From NCBI GenBank assembly GCA_016125225.1, contig WGME01000018.1, forward strand, positions 1 to 64,000: a stretch of DNA of 64,000 nucleotides, read 5' to 3'. The position numbers were made by a program, and so were the translations under genes. The notes beneath the pieces were generated by a model that was given only the letters and a program-made list of their open reading frames with translations, was not told where the DNA came from and did not search any database. This document shows positions 27,221-36,028 of the stretch, in pieces; within the stretch, counting starts at the first letter, position 1; each line of letters opens with the position of its first letter. This DNA is from a bacterium (GTDB lineage: Bacteria > Planctomycetota > Planctomycetia > Planctomycetales > Planctomycetaceae).

Positions 27221-29149
27221 ATGTTTCGAACCGCCTGCCTCACGCTGAAATTTGCCGCTCTGTGCGGTCTGCTGCTGATCGCTACACCGAGTCCGTCACT
27301 GGCTCAGAAAAGCGGGAAGAAAAAGCCGCCCCCGCCACCTCCACCGCCGGTCCCGGTCCGACGCATCGTGGTCGACAAGGTCAATCCCGAAGAAACCACC
27401 CGGGCCGTGGCTTCGGCCAAGCTGATTGACCGCATGATCAATCAGAACTACACGAAGTACAAAGTCAAACCCAATGAGATGACCACCGACGAGCAATTCG
27501 TGCGGCGGGCCTACCTTGATATCACGGGCACGATCCCCACCTTCAAGCAGGCACGGGCGTTCGCGATTAACAAAGGCAGCGACAAGCGGCAGCGTTTGAT
27601 CGATACGCTCCTGAACACGCCGGAAGCCTCCGGGCATCTGTACAACTATTGGGCCGACGTCCTGCGGCTACGCGACCGCGAAGTCACCAATAACGCGCCC
27701 GGCAAGGTTTACAACGAATGGGTGAAGGAGTCGCTGGAGAAAAACGTCCCCTACGATCAGTGGGTTTTGGAGATGCTGACCGCCGAAGGGAAGTATCTCG
27801 ATAAACCGGCCACCGGATATCTCCTACGTGACTCGGGCATGCCCCTCGATTCGATGAACAATACGGTCCGCATCTTCCTGGGCACCCAGATTGGTTGTGC
27901 CCAGTGTCACGACCATCCGTTCGATAAATGGCGGCGGAAAGAATTCTACGAAGTCGCTTCGTACATGTATGGTACCTCGTACCGCATGAATGCCGGCGAC
28001 AAGCAGAAGTTCGGCGGCCAAAACGTCGTCAACAAGTTCCGCGAAGAACTGAAGAAGATTGACGAGAAGTATGATGGCGGCGGCAAGTACAACCGTTTCC
28101 TCATCGGTAACCTTGTTGAAGTCTCCGATACCGGTCGCAAGCTGATCTTACCGGATGATTATCAGTACGACGATGCCAAGCCGAAGTCGGCGGTCAATCC
28201 CCGCACGATTTTCGATCCGCAGCCGCAAATCTCGCCGGGCGACACGCCGCGTGTGGTCTTCGCCAAATGGCTGACATCGCCGCAGAATCCCCGGTTCGCC
28301 AAGACCATCGCCAACCGCATGTGGAAGCGGTTGTTCGGCATTGGCCAGATTGAACCTGTCGATGACATGATGGATGAAACCGTCGCCGAGAATCCCGAAC
28401 TGATGAACTACCTCACCTCGGAAATGGTGCGGTTGAAGTTCGATGTGAAAGAATACCTGCGGATTCTGCTCAACACGGAAGCCTATCAGCGGCAAGCCAC
28501 CTTTGCCGAAGTGATCCCCGGAGAAGAATATCACTTCCCCGGTCCGATTCTTCGCCGGATGTCGGCGGAACAAGTCTGGGACTCGTTCATCACTCTGGCG
28601 GTTTACGATCCGGAGCAGTATCAGGCGGAACCGGCTCGCGTGCAGACCGAACTGCTGAATGTGGATCTGGCCAAGATCTCGCCGGAAGAGATCTTCAAGC
28701 GGGACGAGGAACTACGCGAGGTCACCAACTCGAAGCACCGTGATGCCCGCAACAAGAACTACACCTACCAGGGAGTCCTGCTGGCACGTGCCGCCGAGCA
28801 ACCAGCTCCCATGCCGGCCAGTCACTTCCTGCGACAGTTCGGCCAGTCTGATCGCGAATCAATTGAAGCCTCTACGACCGATGGATCCGTGCCACAGGTG
28901 CTGCAGATGTTTAACGGCACCATTACCCATATGATTCTGCATCCCAAGTCGCTGATGTATTCCAATGTCGTGCTGGCCAAGACCCCGGCCGAGCGGTTGG
29001 ACGTGATCTTCCTGAGCATTCTCTCCCGAAAACCGACTGCGGAAGAAAAAGAGATTGCGATGGAAGAAATCGAGCAGCACAAGGAAGCGGGCTATGGCAA
29101 CGTCATCTGGTCGCTGGTCAACACGCGGGAGTTTCTGTTCGTGCAGTAA
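27221..29149 (+). CDS. DUF1549 and DUF1553 domain-containing secreted protein
   Basis: Encodes 642 residues from ATG 27221 (AGGACAG upstream). It has a signal peptide ([21 protein letters not shown]) and a Lys/Pro linker ([15 protein letters not shown]). DUF1549 follows ([32 protein letters not shown] with a possible haem-binding CxxCH), then DUF1553 ([29 protein letters not shown]). Such proteins are found in high copy in Planctomycetes and Verrucomicrobia, nearly always next to a DUF1501 protein as here. They are thought to act in extracytoplasmic breakdown of complex carbon. The biochemical role is not established. Confidence 0.93.
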   Translation: MFRTACLTLKFAALCGLLLIATPSPSLAQKSGKKKPPPPPPPPVPVRRIVVDKVNPEETTRAVASAKLIDRMINQNYTKYKVKPNEMTTDEQFVRRAYLDITGTIPTFKQARAFAINKGSDKRQRLIDTLLNTPEASGHLYNYWADVLRLRDREVTNNAPGKVYNEWVKESLEKNVPYDQWVLEMLTAEGKYLDKPATGYLLRDSGMPLDSMNNTVRIFLGTQIGCAQCHDHPFDKWRRKEFYEVASYMYGTSYRMNAGDKQKFGGQNVVNKFREELKKIDEKYDGGGKYNRFLIGNLVEVSDTGRKLILPDDYQYDDAKPKSAVNPRTIFDPQPQISPGDTPRVVFAKWLTSPQNPRFAKTIANRMWKRLFGIGQIEPVDDMMDETVAENPELMNYLTSEMVRLKFDVKEYLRILLNTEAYQRQATFAEVIPGEEYHFPGPILRRMSAEQVWDSFITLAVYDPEQYQAEPARVQTELLNVDLAKISPEEIFKRDEELREVTNSKHRDARNKNYTYQGVLLARAAEQPAPMPASHFLRQFGQSDRESIEASTTDGSVPQVLQMFNGTITHMILHPKSLMYSNVVLAKTPAERLDVIFLSILSRKPTAEEKEIAMEEIEQHKEAGYGNVIWSLVNTREFLFVQ

Positions 29150-29170
29150 ACCGGAAAGCGAGATCGTTTG

Positions 29171-29545
29171 ATGGAATCGGGGACGACACCGTCGACCAGT
29201 GGCCCACGTTATCACGGGTACTTCCAGATTCTGATTCTGATCGCGTTTGTGCAGGCAGGCATCATCGGAGTCGCGGCCTATGTCGGGTTGCAGAAGGTCG
29301 AACGGGCCGTGGCCTCGATTGAACGGGGAGAGCAACGGCTAAGTCGCGTGGCTGACGCCGCTGATTCCCTCGGTGAAGCCAGTATACAGAAAGCCCAGGC
29401 CGTGCTGGATCGGCTCGACAAATTCGATCCGGAACGACTTGGCGAAGGAACCACAGAAGGTTTGCGACAGTTCGGCAACGCCGCCAAAGACCGGGCCATG
29501 GAAATGCTGAAATCGGCTGGCAACCAGCCCGCCGCCAACCCATAA
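29171..29545 (+). CDS. Small membrane-anchored hypothetical protein
   Basis: Encodes 124 residues from ATG 29171, 21 bases after the DUF1553 stop. One TM segment (YFQILILIAFVQAGIIGVAAYVGL in two parts, about 18-42) is followed by a helical, probably coiled-coil tail (VERAVASIERGEQRLSRVAD; EASIQKAQAVLDRLDKFD). It sits between the DUF1549/1553 and DUF1501 genes, so it is likely translated with them and could anchor or organise the pair. No family was recognised. Confidence 0.7.
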   Translation: MESGTTPSTSGPRYHGYFQILILIAFVQAGIIGVAAYVGLQKVERAVASIERGEQRLSRVADAADSLGEASIQKAQAVLDRLDKFDPERLGEGTTEGLRQFGNAAKDRAMEMLKSAGNQPAANP

Positions 29546-29589
29546 ACGATTCACACGCACACAACTTTGATATTCAGGAAACGTCGTCC

Positions 29590-30903
29590 ATGTTCGATTT
29601 CACTCAGAAATTCGATGATCTCTCGCGTCGGTCGTTCATGGAGTATGCGGCGAAATCGCTGCTGGGTGTGACGGCATTATCCGCCGCCCCCCTGTTCGCC
29701 GCGGATGCCAAGGCCGCACCGGCCAAGAAGAAAGCTGGCCCGGTGACCCCGGCCACGGCCGATCGGGTCATTTATCTCTTCATGACCGGGGCCATGAGCC
29801 ACCTCGACACCTTCGACTGCGTTGGCGGCCGGGCGAATGAAGCCGGTACCAAGCCCATTTCCACCAAAGCTTCCGGCCTGACACTCGGCTCGTGGCTGCC
29901 CAATCTGGCCAAGGTGGCCGACCAGTTTTCGATTGTCCGCTCACTTCACACAGAAACGGCCGACCATGAAAAGGGCCGCTATCTGATGCGGACCAGCTAT
30001 CCGGAAATCGCCTCGATCCGTCACCCCGGCATGGGGAGTTGGGTGATGCGGTTGCAGGGTGTGCGGGCGGGCCGTTCGCTACCAGACAATGTCGTCATCA
30101 ATGGCGATAACCGTCATCCCGGCGCGGGCTTCCTCGAACCCATTTACACCCCAATTCCCATCGGCGATCCCAACGCAGGTTTGCAGAACACCAAGCAACC
30201 GGAATATCTCACCGGGGGTTCATTCCGCACGCGGCTCGATCTGATCGACAAGTTCGACACCGGTTTCCGTAAGAAGTATCCGCAGAAGCAGGTGGAAGCC
30301 TATTCCGAATTCTACAAGCAGGCCACCGCCCTCATGCAGAGCGAAGACCTGAAAGCCTTCGATCTCAACGAAGAGAAAAAGGAAGAACGCGAAAAGTATG
30401 GCATGGACCGTTTCGGTCAGGGCTGCATGCTCGCCCGCCGGTTGATTGAAAACGATGTCAAGTTTGTGGAAGTCACCTTCGGCAACTGGGACATGCACAC
30501 CGACATCTATGACAAGATCGGCGACACGGCGGGCAACATGGACCGCGCTGTGGCGGCGTTGCTGGAAGACCTGAAGACCCGTGGGTTGCTGAAGCGGACC
30601 ATGGTCGTCCTGGTTTCCGAGTTCGGCCGCACCCCGAAGATCAACCAGAATGATGGCCGCGACCATCACCCCGGTGTGTTCTGTGGACTCATGGCTGGCG
30701 GGGGCATCCGCGGCGGCATGGTCTGGGGCACCTCCGACAAGGATGGACACAGCCCCGACAAGGATGCCGTGACCGTCGCCGACTTCAATGCGACTATTGC
30801 CCACGGCCTCGGTCTGCCGCTCGACGAAGAAGTCTTCTCCCGTAGCGGCCGCCCCTTCAAGGTCGCTCACGACGGCAAGCCGGTGACCAAGCTCTTCGGC
30901 TAA
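29590..30903 (+). CDS. DUF1501 domain-containing protein, Tat-type signal
   Basis: Encodes 437 residues. The N-terminus has a twin-arginine-type signal (SRRSFMEYAAKSLLGVTALS). The body shows DUF1501 (sulfatase-like fold) features: YLFMTGAMSHLDTFD, LPNLAKVADQFSIVRSLHTE, HPGMGSWVM, TMVVLVSEFGRTPKINQNDG and RDHHPGVFCGLMAGGGI. It is the standard partner of DUF1549/1553 proteins. It is the last gene of a three-gene operon ended by the terminator at 30920-30952. Confidence 0.94.
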   Translation: MFDFTQKFDDLSRRSFMEYAAKSLLGVTALSAAPLFAADAKAAPAKKKAGPVTPATADRVIYLFMTGAMSHLDTFDCVGGRANEAGTKPISTKASGLTLGSWLPNLAKVADQFSIVRSLHTETADHEKGRYLMRTSYPEIASIRHPGMGSWVMRLQGVRAGRSLPDNVVINGDNRHPGAGFLEPIYTPIPIGDPNAGLQNTKQPEYLTGGSFRTRLDLIDKFDTGFRKKYPQKQVEAYSEFYKQATALMQSEDLKAFDLNEEKKEEREKYGMDRFGQGCMLARRLIENDVKFVEVTFGNWDMHTDIYDKIGDTAGNMDRAVAALLEDLKTRGLLKRTMVVLVSEFGRTPKINQNDGRDHHPGVFCGLMAGGGIRGGMVWGTSDKDGHSPDKDAVTVADFNATIAHGLGLPLDEEVFSRSGRPFKVAHDGKPVTKLFG

Positions 30904-30919
30904 TGCATCACAGCCATTT

Positions 30920-30952
30920 AGCCCCCGGTTGCTTGCAACCGGGGGCTTTTTT
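30920..30952 (+). terminator. Strong intrinsic terminator of the DUF1549/1553-DUF1501 operon
   Basis: A perfect stem of 11-13 bp, AGCCCCCGGTTGC with GCAACCGGGGGCT, runs directly into a T-run of six. It lies 17 bases after the DUF1501 stop. Confidence 0.95.
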
Positions 30953-30977
30953 CACATCCCCATAAAGACACGGCCGC

Positions 30978-31196
30978 TTAATACAACCCATACCAAGGCG
31001 ACTGCGCCCGCACACGGCGGCGGATTTCGCGTTGCATCTCCCGGAGAAGTTGCGTCTTCTCGGCATCATCTGCAACGGCGAGCCGCTCGGCATATTCCGT
31101 CTCGACGATCAGGCGGACATGCGGTTTCAAGGCAGCCCGCGCCCGCCAAAACCCATCCGCGACAATACCGTTCACTGTTTTCATCTTCGCAACCAT
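30978..31196 (-). CDS. Small hypothetical protein
   Basis: Encodes 72 residues from ATG 31196; ATG 31184 is also possible. The protein is helical and charged (LIVETEYAERLAVADDAEKT, EMQREIRRRVRAQSPWYGLY), with a conserved-looking aromatic end. No family was recognised. It is convergent with the DUF1501 operon and divergent from cysQ. Confidence 0.55.
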   Translation of the reverse strand: MVAKMKTVNGIVADGFWRARAALKPHVRLIVETEYAERLAVADDAEKTQLLREMQREIRRRVRAQSPWYGLY

Positions 31197-31342
31197 AGCC
31201 GTTCGCCCAGACGGCGACCAGACAATTCCGCTGTCACTGCAGACTTTCCTCTCCGGCGATCGGGCTGTGATCAGGATCGCAATTCGCTACAATCGCCACG
31301 AATGGAGTTTCAGCACGCTTTGCAGAGATCAGGATTCGGCTC

Positions 31343-32338
31343 ATGACATCGGCTTATGCGGGTGAATTGGCAGCAGCACTTCAGGCAGTTCGTGATGCGT
31401 CGCGCATCTGCCGTTCGGTTCAGGGGAACATCGCTGCCGATGCCTTGGAAAAGAAGGACAAAAGCCCGGTTACCATTGCCGACTTCGGCAGTCAGGCCGT
31501 GGTCTGCCGCGTGATCGGCGACGCCTTCCCGCACGATCCCATCATTGCCGAAGAAGATTCCCGCGAGTTGCTGAACGAGCAGAACGCCCCGTTTCTGCAC
31601 CTCATTCACGACGAAATCTGCAAGCAGTGCATTGAAGCCTCGAAGGAACAGGTCTGCCGGTGGATCGATCGTGGCGGTGCGGAAGAGTTCTCGCATCGCT
31701 TCTGGACGCTCGACCCCATCGATGGCACGAAGGGCTTTCTGCGGAAAGAACAGTACGCAATTTCTCTGGCGTTGATTGTGGAAGGCCAGATCGTCCTCGG
31801 CGTGCTGGGCTGCCCCAACTTGCCGATGGTTGCCAGACAGGATGAGACCGCCGGCTCCTTATTCTATGCGATTCGCGGTGAGGGAGCCTTCGTGTTGCCC
31901 TTGGAAGGCGACGCGGCCCCGCAACCGATTCATGTTTCCGGCACCACGCACTCCGCACAGGCCCGGTTCTGTGAATCGGTGGAGTCGGGACATAGTTCTC
32001 ACAGTGAATCTGAATTGATCGCTCAGAAACTTGGTATCACCGCGGCCCCGGCACGACTCGACAGTCAGGCCAAGTACGCCGTGGTGGCCCGGGGCCAGGC
32101 CGACATTTATCTCAGGTTGCCGACGAAGAAAGATTACGTCGAACGCATCTGGGATCATGCCGGCGGCGTGCTGGTGGTGGAGGAAGCCGGCGGCAAAGTG
32201 ACCGATGTCACGGGCAAGCCGCTGGAGTTCACCCACGGTCGCGGATTGGAACAGAATCGCGGCGTCGTGGTCACCAATGGCAAGCTGCACGATCTCGTCC
32301 TACAGACCGTCAGCAGCGTCCTGCAACCGCAAGGCTAA
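31343..32338 (+). CDS. cysQ: 3'(2'),5'-bisphosphate nucleotidase, inositol monophosphatase superfamily
   Basis: Encodes 331 residues. It removes the 3' phosphate from PAP/PAPS, a by-product of sulfate activation. The Mg-dependent, Li-sensitive phosphatase motifs are PVTIADFGSQAVVC (N-terminal Asp), IIAEEDSREL, the central LDPIDGTKGFL and the C-terminal WDHAGGVLVVEEAGG. Length and the KGFLR sequence fit the HAL2/SAL1-like branch better than inositol monophosphatase. No sulfate assimilation genes are nearby. Confidence 0.9.
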   Translation: MTSAYAGELAAALQAVRDASRICRSVQGNIAADALEKKDKSPVTIADFGSQAVVCRVIGDAFPHDPIIAEEDSRELLNEQNAPFLHLIHDEICKQCIEASKEQVCRWIDRGGAEEFSHRFWTLDPIDGTKGFLRKEQYAISLALIVEGQIVLGVLGCPNLPMVARQDETAGSLFYAIRGEGAFVLPLEGDAAPQPIHVSGTTHSAQARFCESVESGHSSHSESELIAQKLGITAAPARLDSQAKYAVVARGQADIYLRLPTKKDYVERIWDHAGGVLVVEEAGGKVTDVTGKPLEFTHGRGLEQNRGVVVTNGKLHDLVLQTVSSVLQPQG

Positions 32339-32376
32339 GAAGCCCGGGGATCGCTATCCTTCGGGATGACCTCAAC

Positions 32377-32450
32377 GTGTGCCACTGGCTGTGCCAGTGC
32401 CTTCGTCAATGATTTATGACGGCTGCGCACTGGCACAGCCAGTGGCACAC
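32377..32450. repeat. Hyphenated palindromic element, GTGCCACTGGC type (copy 2)
   Basis: Arms 32377-32400 and 32427-32450 are perfect reverse complements over 24 bases, beginning GTGTGCCACTGGCTGTGCCA, with a 26-base spacer. It is nearly the same as the element at 969-1072 except for one or two central bases per arm and the spacer. It sits between the convergent cysQ and TPR genes. Confidence 0.88.
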
Positions 32451-32497
32451 AATGACGGTAGCACGCTCTCTGTAACCATCACTGCGTCCGCCAAAAC

Positions 32498-33031
32498 TCA
32501 CGCGCTCAACTCCAGCAGCTTCCGAAACTCGGCAGACTCGCGGATCGGGTTAAAGTCGGTTTCGTCGTCGATCAGTTCGCGTAACTGCGGGGCTTTACGC
32601 AGGGCTCGCCCTAACCAGGACAGAGCCTGTGATTTCTGCCCACTGAGGGCGTAGTAACAGGCGAGATTGTACAACAGCACCGGTTCATCAGGATGGGCCT
32701 GTACGGCGTCATGCGTGGTCGCAATGGCATGGGCCAACTGCCCGAGTCGCTTATAGCACCAGGCTAGCCCCATGAAGACATCGACTTCATCCGGCTGCAG
32801 CATCTGGCAAGTCTGAAACTCATCAAGCGACTCGGCATAGCGTTCCAGCAGACGGAATGCATCAGCCCGATGATGATGGTAGGTGTAGGCGTCAGCCGTG
32901 GGGTCGGCGATAGATCGCAGTTCTTTGAGTGCCTGCTCGGCCATCCCGAGCATCAGGTAACCCTCGGCCCGTTCCAGACGTCGTTGATCTTTACGATCAC
33001 TGGCCATCAGCAATGCCATGACACTGCCCAT
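32498..33031 (-). CDS. TPR repeat protein
   Basis: Encodes 177 residues from ATG 33031; internal ATGs at 33019 and 33004 are possible. About three or four TPR units are visible: AEGYLMLGMAEQALKELRSI, YHHHRADAFRLLERYAESLDE, DVFMGLAWCYKRLGQLAHAI, and NLACYYALSGQKSQALSWL. A final EFRKLLELSA helix closes the array. There is no signal peptide, so it is likely a cytosolic adaptor. It lies upstream of the palindromic element. Confidence 0.85.
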   Translation of the reverse strand: MGSVMALLMASDRKDQRRLERAEGYLMLGMAEQALKELRSIADPTADAYTYHHHRADAFRLLERYAESLDEFQTCQMLQPDEVDVFMGLAWCYKRLGQLAHAIATTHDAVQAHPDEPVLLYNLACYYALSGQKSQALSWLGRALRKAPQLRELIDDETDFNPIRESAEFRKLLELSA

Positions 33032-33165
33032 TCACTCTGACTGAGGACGTGTTGCGAATTGTCATCGCAATCTTTTCACCATTCTCTACTCTTTCGAGCG
33101 ACCGTCGTCCACTGTTCGAGGTGAAAATCTCACCCCCTTCGCAATGATTGATGCAGGCAACACTA

Positions 33166-33987
33166 TCAGGAACGCAAACCGGCGGCCTGCATCAACTGAT
33201 CGGTCGAGCGGTATGCCTCCGTCACCCAGGCTTCGATCTGGTCCGGCTCGGGTGAGTATTCGAGTTCAATCGAAATCGCCCCGTCGATTTCCAAGGCCGC
33301 GAGTTCCTGCAGATAAGGACCGAAATCGACCACGCCGCGTCCGGGTGGCAAATCGCCATGCACCCGGCCATCGCAATCGGAGATGTGGACATGAATCGCC
33401 CGCCCCTTTAACCGCCGCAGTTCTTCCGGCGCGACTTGGGCTAGGCAAAGATGCGAGATATCGATATTGGCCTGCACCGCCGGATGAGCCGTGTCATCAA
33501 GAAACCGCACCATCGCATGCACATTGTTCAACAGCGACAACGGAAACGGTTCCAGTTCGAGGGCAATCTGCAAGCCAAGATCGGCGGCATAGTCACCCAG
33601 CCGCAAACAGCTTTCGACCGCCGCCTGCCATTGCGCGGCGGGGGGAATCACTTCCCGATTCCAGATGTATTCCCCCAGCACCAGCAGCAGATTGCGGCCG
33701 CCGAATTCGTACACCATGTCGAGGTATTTCTGGCAACGATCGAGATGAAACCGCTGCACGCTCGGATTGAAATCGATCAACCCAGTGGCGACGCAGCAAA
33801 CCGAAACGATGGGCAAATCGAGTCGCTCACATTCCCGGCGAATCCGCTGGCGTTCGGTGATGGAGATTTCGAGCGGGTCGGCGAAGATGTCGACCGAATC
33901 GAAGCCAATTTCCTTGGTTTTCTGCAGTCCCCAGGCCGTTTCCCGCCCCGCTTGTGCCCAGGCCGAATTGATCAGTCCCAACTTCAT
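33166..33987 (-). CDS. Sugar phosphate isomerase/epimerase-like TIM barrel protein
   Basis: Encodes 273 residues from ATG 33987 (MKLGLINSAWAQAG); the open frame goes further up but is not family-like. This is the AP endonuclease 2/xylose isomerase-like barrel. Candidate metal ligands lie in IALELEPFPLSL (Glu), NIDISHLCLA (Asp/His), IHVHISDCDGRVHGDLPPG and ISIELEYSPEPD (Glu). These Planctomycete proteins are usually sugar or inositol isomerases, but the substrate cannot be fixed. It is divergent from the PhoD gene. Confidence 0.85.
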   Translation of the reverse strand: MKLGLINSAWAQAGRETAWGLQKTKEIGFDSVDIFADPLEISITERQRIRRECERLDLPIVSVCCVATGLIDFNPSVQRFHLDRCQKYLDMVYEFGGRNLLLVLGEYIWNREVIPPAAQWQAAVESCLRLGDYAADLGLQIALELEPFPLSLLNNVHAMVRFLDDTAHPAVQANIDISHLCLAQVAPEELRRLKGRAIHVHISDCDGRVHGDLPPGRGVVDFGPYLQELAALEIDGAISIELEYSPEPDQIEAWVTEAYRSTDQLMQAAGLRS

Positions 33988-34155
33988 CCGCTGCCATTCC
34001 TTGAAGAAGTCTTCCCGTGCCGCCACTACTGTAACAACCGGCATGGGTTGCTGGCGAATCTGATCTTTACCGGTTCTTGTTCGATTCTTGATGAGAAAGC
34101 GTCCCCGATCTCGCCACAATGGTCGTGGTTGACCATTGTGGCCTCGAGACCTGCC

Positions 34156-35886
34156 ATGACGAATCGTCGCGAATTCCTGCAAGCCGCCGGCTTGAGCCTG
34201 CTGACTCCGTTTGTGGTTTTGGCCCAGCGGACGCGAACCCATTCGGATGCGACGGATTCAACCGACCCGGCCACGGTTTTTGGTTTGTCGATCGCATCGG
34301 GCGATCCCTCGCCAGTGGGGGTGGTCTTGTGGACGCGGATCAATCCCGAGCAGTGGTCCGTCGACGAGCACCTGCTGTTCGAAGTGTCCCGCGATCCGAA
34401 CTTTCGACAACCGGTCATGATGGGCGAAGTCGAGCCAACCGAGTTCGCGGCGGATCGCGATTACACCGTACATCTCGATCTCGATGGGCATCTCGCTCCT
34501 GGTGAGACCTACTATTACCGCTTTGAATATCGTGGCGTCTACAGCCGGGGTGGTCGCTGCCGCACACTGCCCGATCCGTCTTCAACGCCCCATCGATTGC
34601 GATTGGGTGTCGTCACCTGCCAGGACTACACCAACGGCTACTACGCCGCCTTCAGTCATCTGGCAATGGAAGACGTCGATTTCCTGTTGCATCTGGGAGA
34701 CTTCATTTACGAGTCGGTCGGCGACCCGGCGTTTCAACCGCTTCCTTATGCCGACCGGCAGATTGAGTTGCCGAGTGGTCAACCGGCGGCGATCGATCTC
34801 AACGATTACCGCCATCTCTACCGCACCTACCGCAGCGACCCGTTGTTTCAAAGCGCCCTTGAAGCCCATACGCTCATCTGCCTGTGGGATGATCACGAAA
34901 CCGCGAACGATTGTTACTGGGACTACGATCGCGACACCCTTGGTGCTCCCGATCACCCTTTGACCAAAGGTGATGCCAATGGAGGCAACCCGCAACTGCT
35001 CAAGCAACTGAAACTCGATTCCCAGCGTGCCTGGACGGAGTATGTTCCTGCCCGCGTGGTCTTCAATTCCCAGGCGACGCACCCGTTCAATGCCCTGCAG
35101 ATTTACCGCCCGTTTCAGTTCGGATCATTGGTAGAACTCTTCGTCACCGACGAGCGAACCTATCGCAGCGCTCCCCCCTGTGGACCCGACAACCGGACAC
35201 TCAACCGCGGGTGCGAGGGGCAGATTGATCCCGACCGCAGCATGCTCGGCATCACGCAGCGTGACTGGTTCCTGAATGGGGTCACAACCTCGCAGGCGAT
35301 CTGGAAGGTTTGGGCCAACGAAGTGTTTCTGGGGCAGGTCAAGCTCGGTCGCCGCGATGGCAAGAAGCTCTACATCAATCTCGATGCGTGGGATGGCTTC
35401 GAAGCCGAACGTCAACTGCTGCTGCAGACTATCGGCGCGGCCGGTGTCGAGAACTTCGTGGCCTTAACAGGCGACTTTCATTGCTATATCGCCTCGTATC
35501 TCAAGGTCGACTATTCCAAGCGAAGCAATCGTCCCGGCAAGAATCTGGTGGGCGTGGAGTTCATGACACCGGCGGTCACTTCGTCTACCTTCATTGACTA
35601 CATCCTGAGCTTCCTGCCCACTCCGGATGTGGAGGCGTTGCAGGCCGACGATGCCGCGAACCCATCTCGCTTTTACTTCGAGAATGTGGTCAAAGCCACG
35701 AACCCGCATATCCACTTCTTCGATAGCCAGGAATGGGGCTATTCGATCGTCGAATTCACGCCGCGCGATGTGACCTACTCGGCTTACAGCGTCGACAAAT
35801 CGGTCAACAGTTTCACGGCTGATAAGCGACTGATTCGTCAGTTACGCGTGCCGGTGAATCGCATTCAATTCCAGGACATCGTCTGA
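34156..35886 (+). CDS. phoD: PhoD-like alkaline phosphatase, Tat-exported
   Basis: Encodes 576 residues from ATG 34156; the longer open frame upstream overlaps the isomerase gene and is rejected. The N-terminus is a Tat-type signal (TNRREFLQAAGLSLLTPFVV). A PhoD N-terminal beta domain follows (FGLSIASGDPSPVGVVLWTR). The metallophosphatase domain has VVTCQDY, HLGDFIYES, CLWDDHETANDCYWDYD and LTGDFHCY. PhoD enzymes hydrolyse phosphomono- and diesters extracellularly using Fe/Ca. The gene stands alone, and no Pho-box was identified. Confidence 0.93.
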   Translation: MTNRREFLQAAGLSLLTPFVVLAQRTRTHSDATDSTDPATVFGLSIASGDPSPVGVVLWTRINPEQWSVDEHLLFEVSRDPNFRQPVMMGEVEPTEFAADRDYTVHLDLDGHLAPGETYYYRFEYRGVYSRGGRCRTLPDPSSTPHRLRLGVVTCQDYTNGYYAAFSHLAMEDVDFLLHLGDFIYESVGDPAFQPLPYADRQIELPSGQPAAIDLNDYRHLYRTYRSDPLFQSALEAHTLICLWDDHETANDCYWDYDRDTLGAPDHPLTKGDANGGNPQLLKQLKLDSQRAWTEYVPARVVFNSQATHPFNALQIYRPFQFGSLVELFVTDERTYRSAPPCGPDNRTLNRGCEGQIDPDRSMLGITQRDWFLNGVTTSQAIWKVWANEVFLGQVKLGRRDGKKLYINLDAWDGFEAERQLLLQTIGAAGVENFVALTGDFHCYIASYLKVDYSKRSNRPGKNLVGVEFMTPAVTSSTFIDYILSFLPTPDVEALQADDAANPSRFYFENVVKATNPHIHFFDSQEWGYSIVEFTPRDVTYSAYSVDKSVNSFTADKRLIRQLRVPVNRIQFQDIV

Positions 35887-36028
35887 CCACACTGCTGACC
35901 GACCGCAAATGACTAGTTGCGAAGATCGGCTTGCAATCGTGTCAGTGTCGGCAACTCGGGCAGACGTCTCATGGGGAATTGTTTACACTCACGGTGTCCC
36001 AGGTTCGTCCCTCGAACACTGATCGCCG

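Noticed and set aside
33451-34155. N-terminal extension of the PhoD protein
   Set aside because: It lies antisense to the isomerase gene, and the Tat signal begins at 34156.
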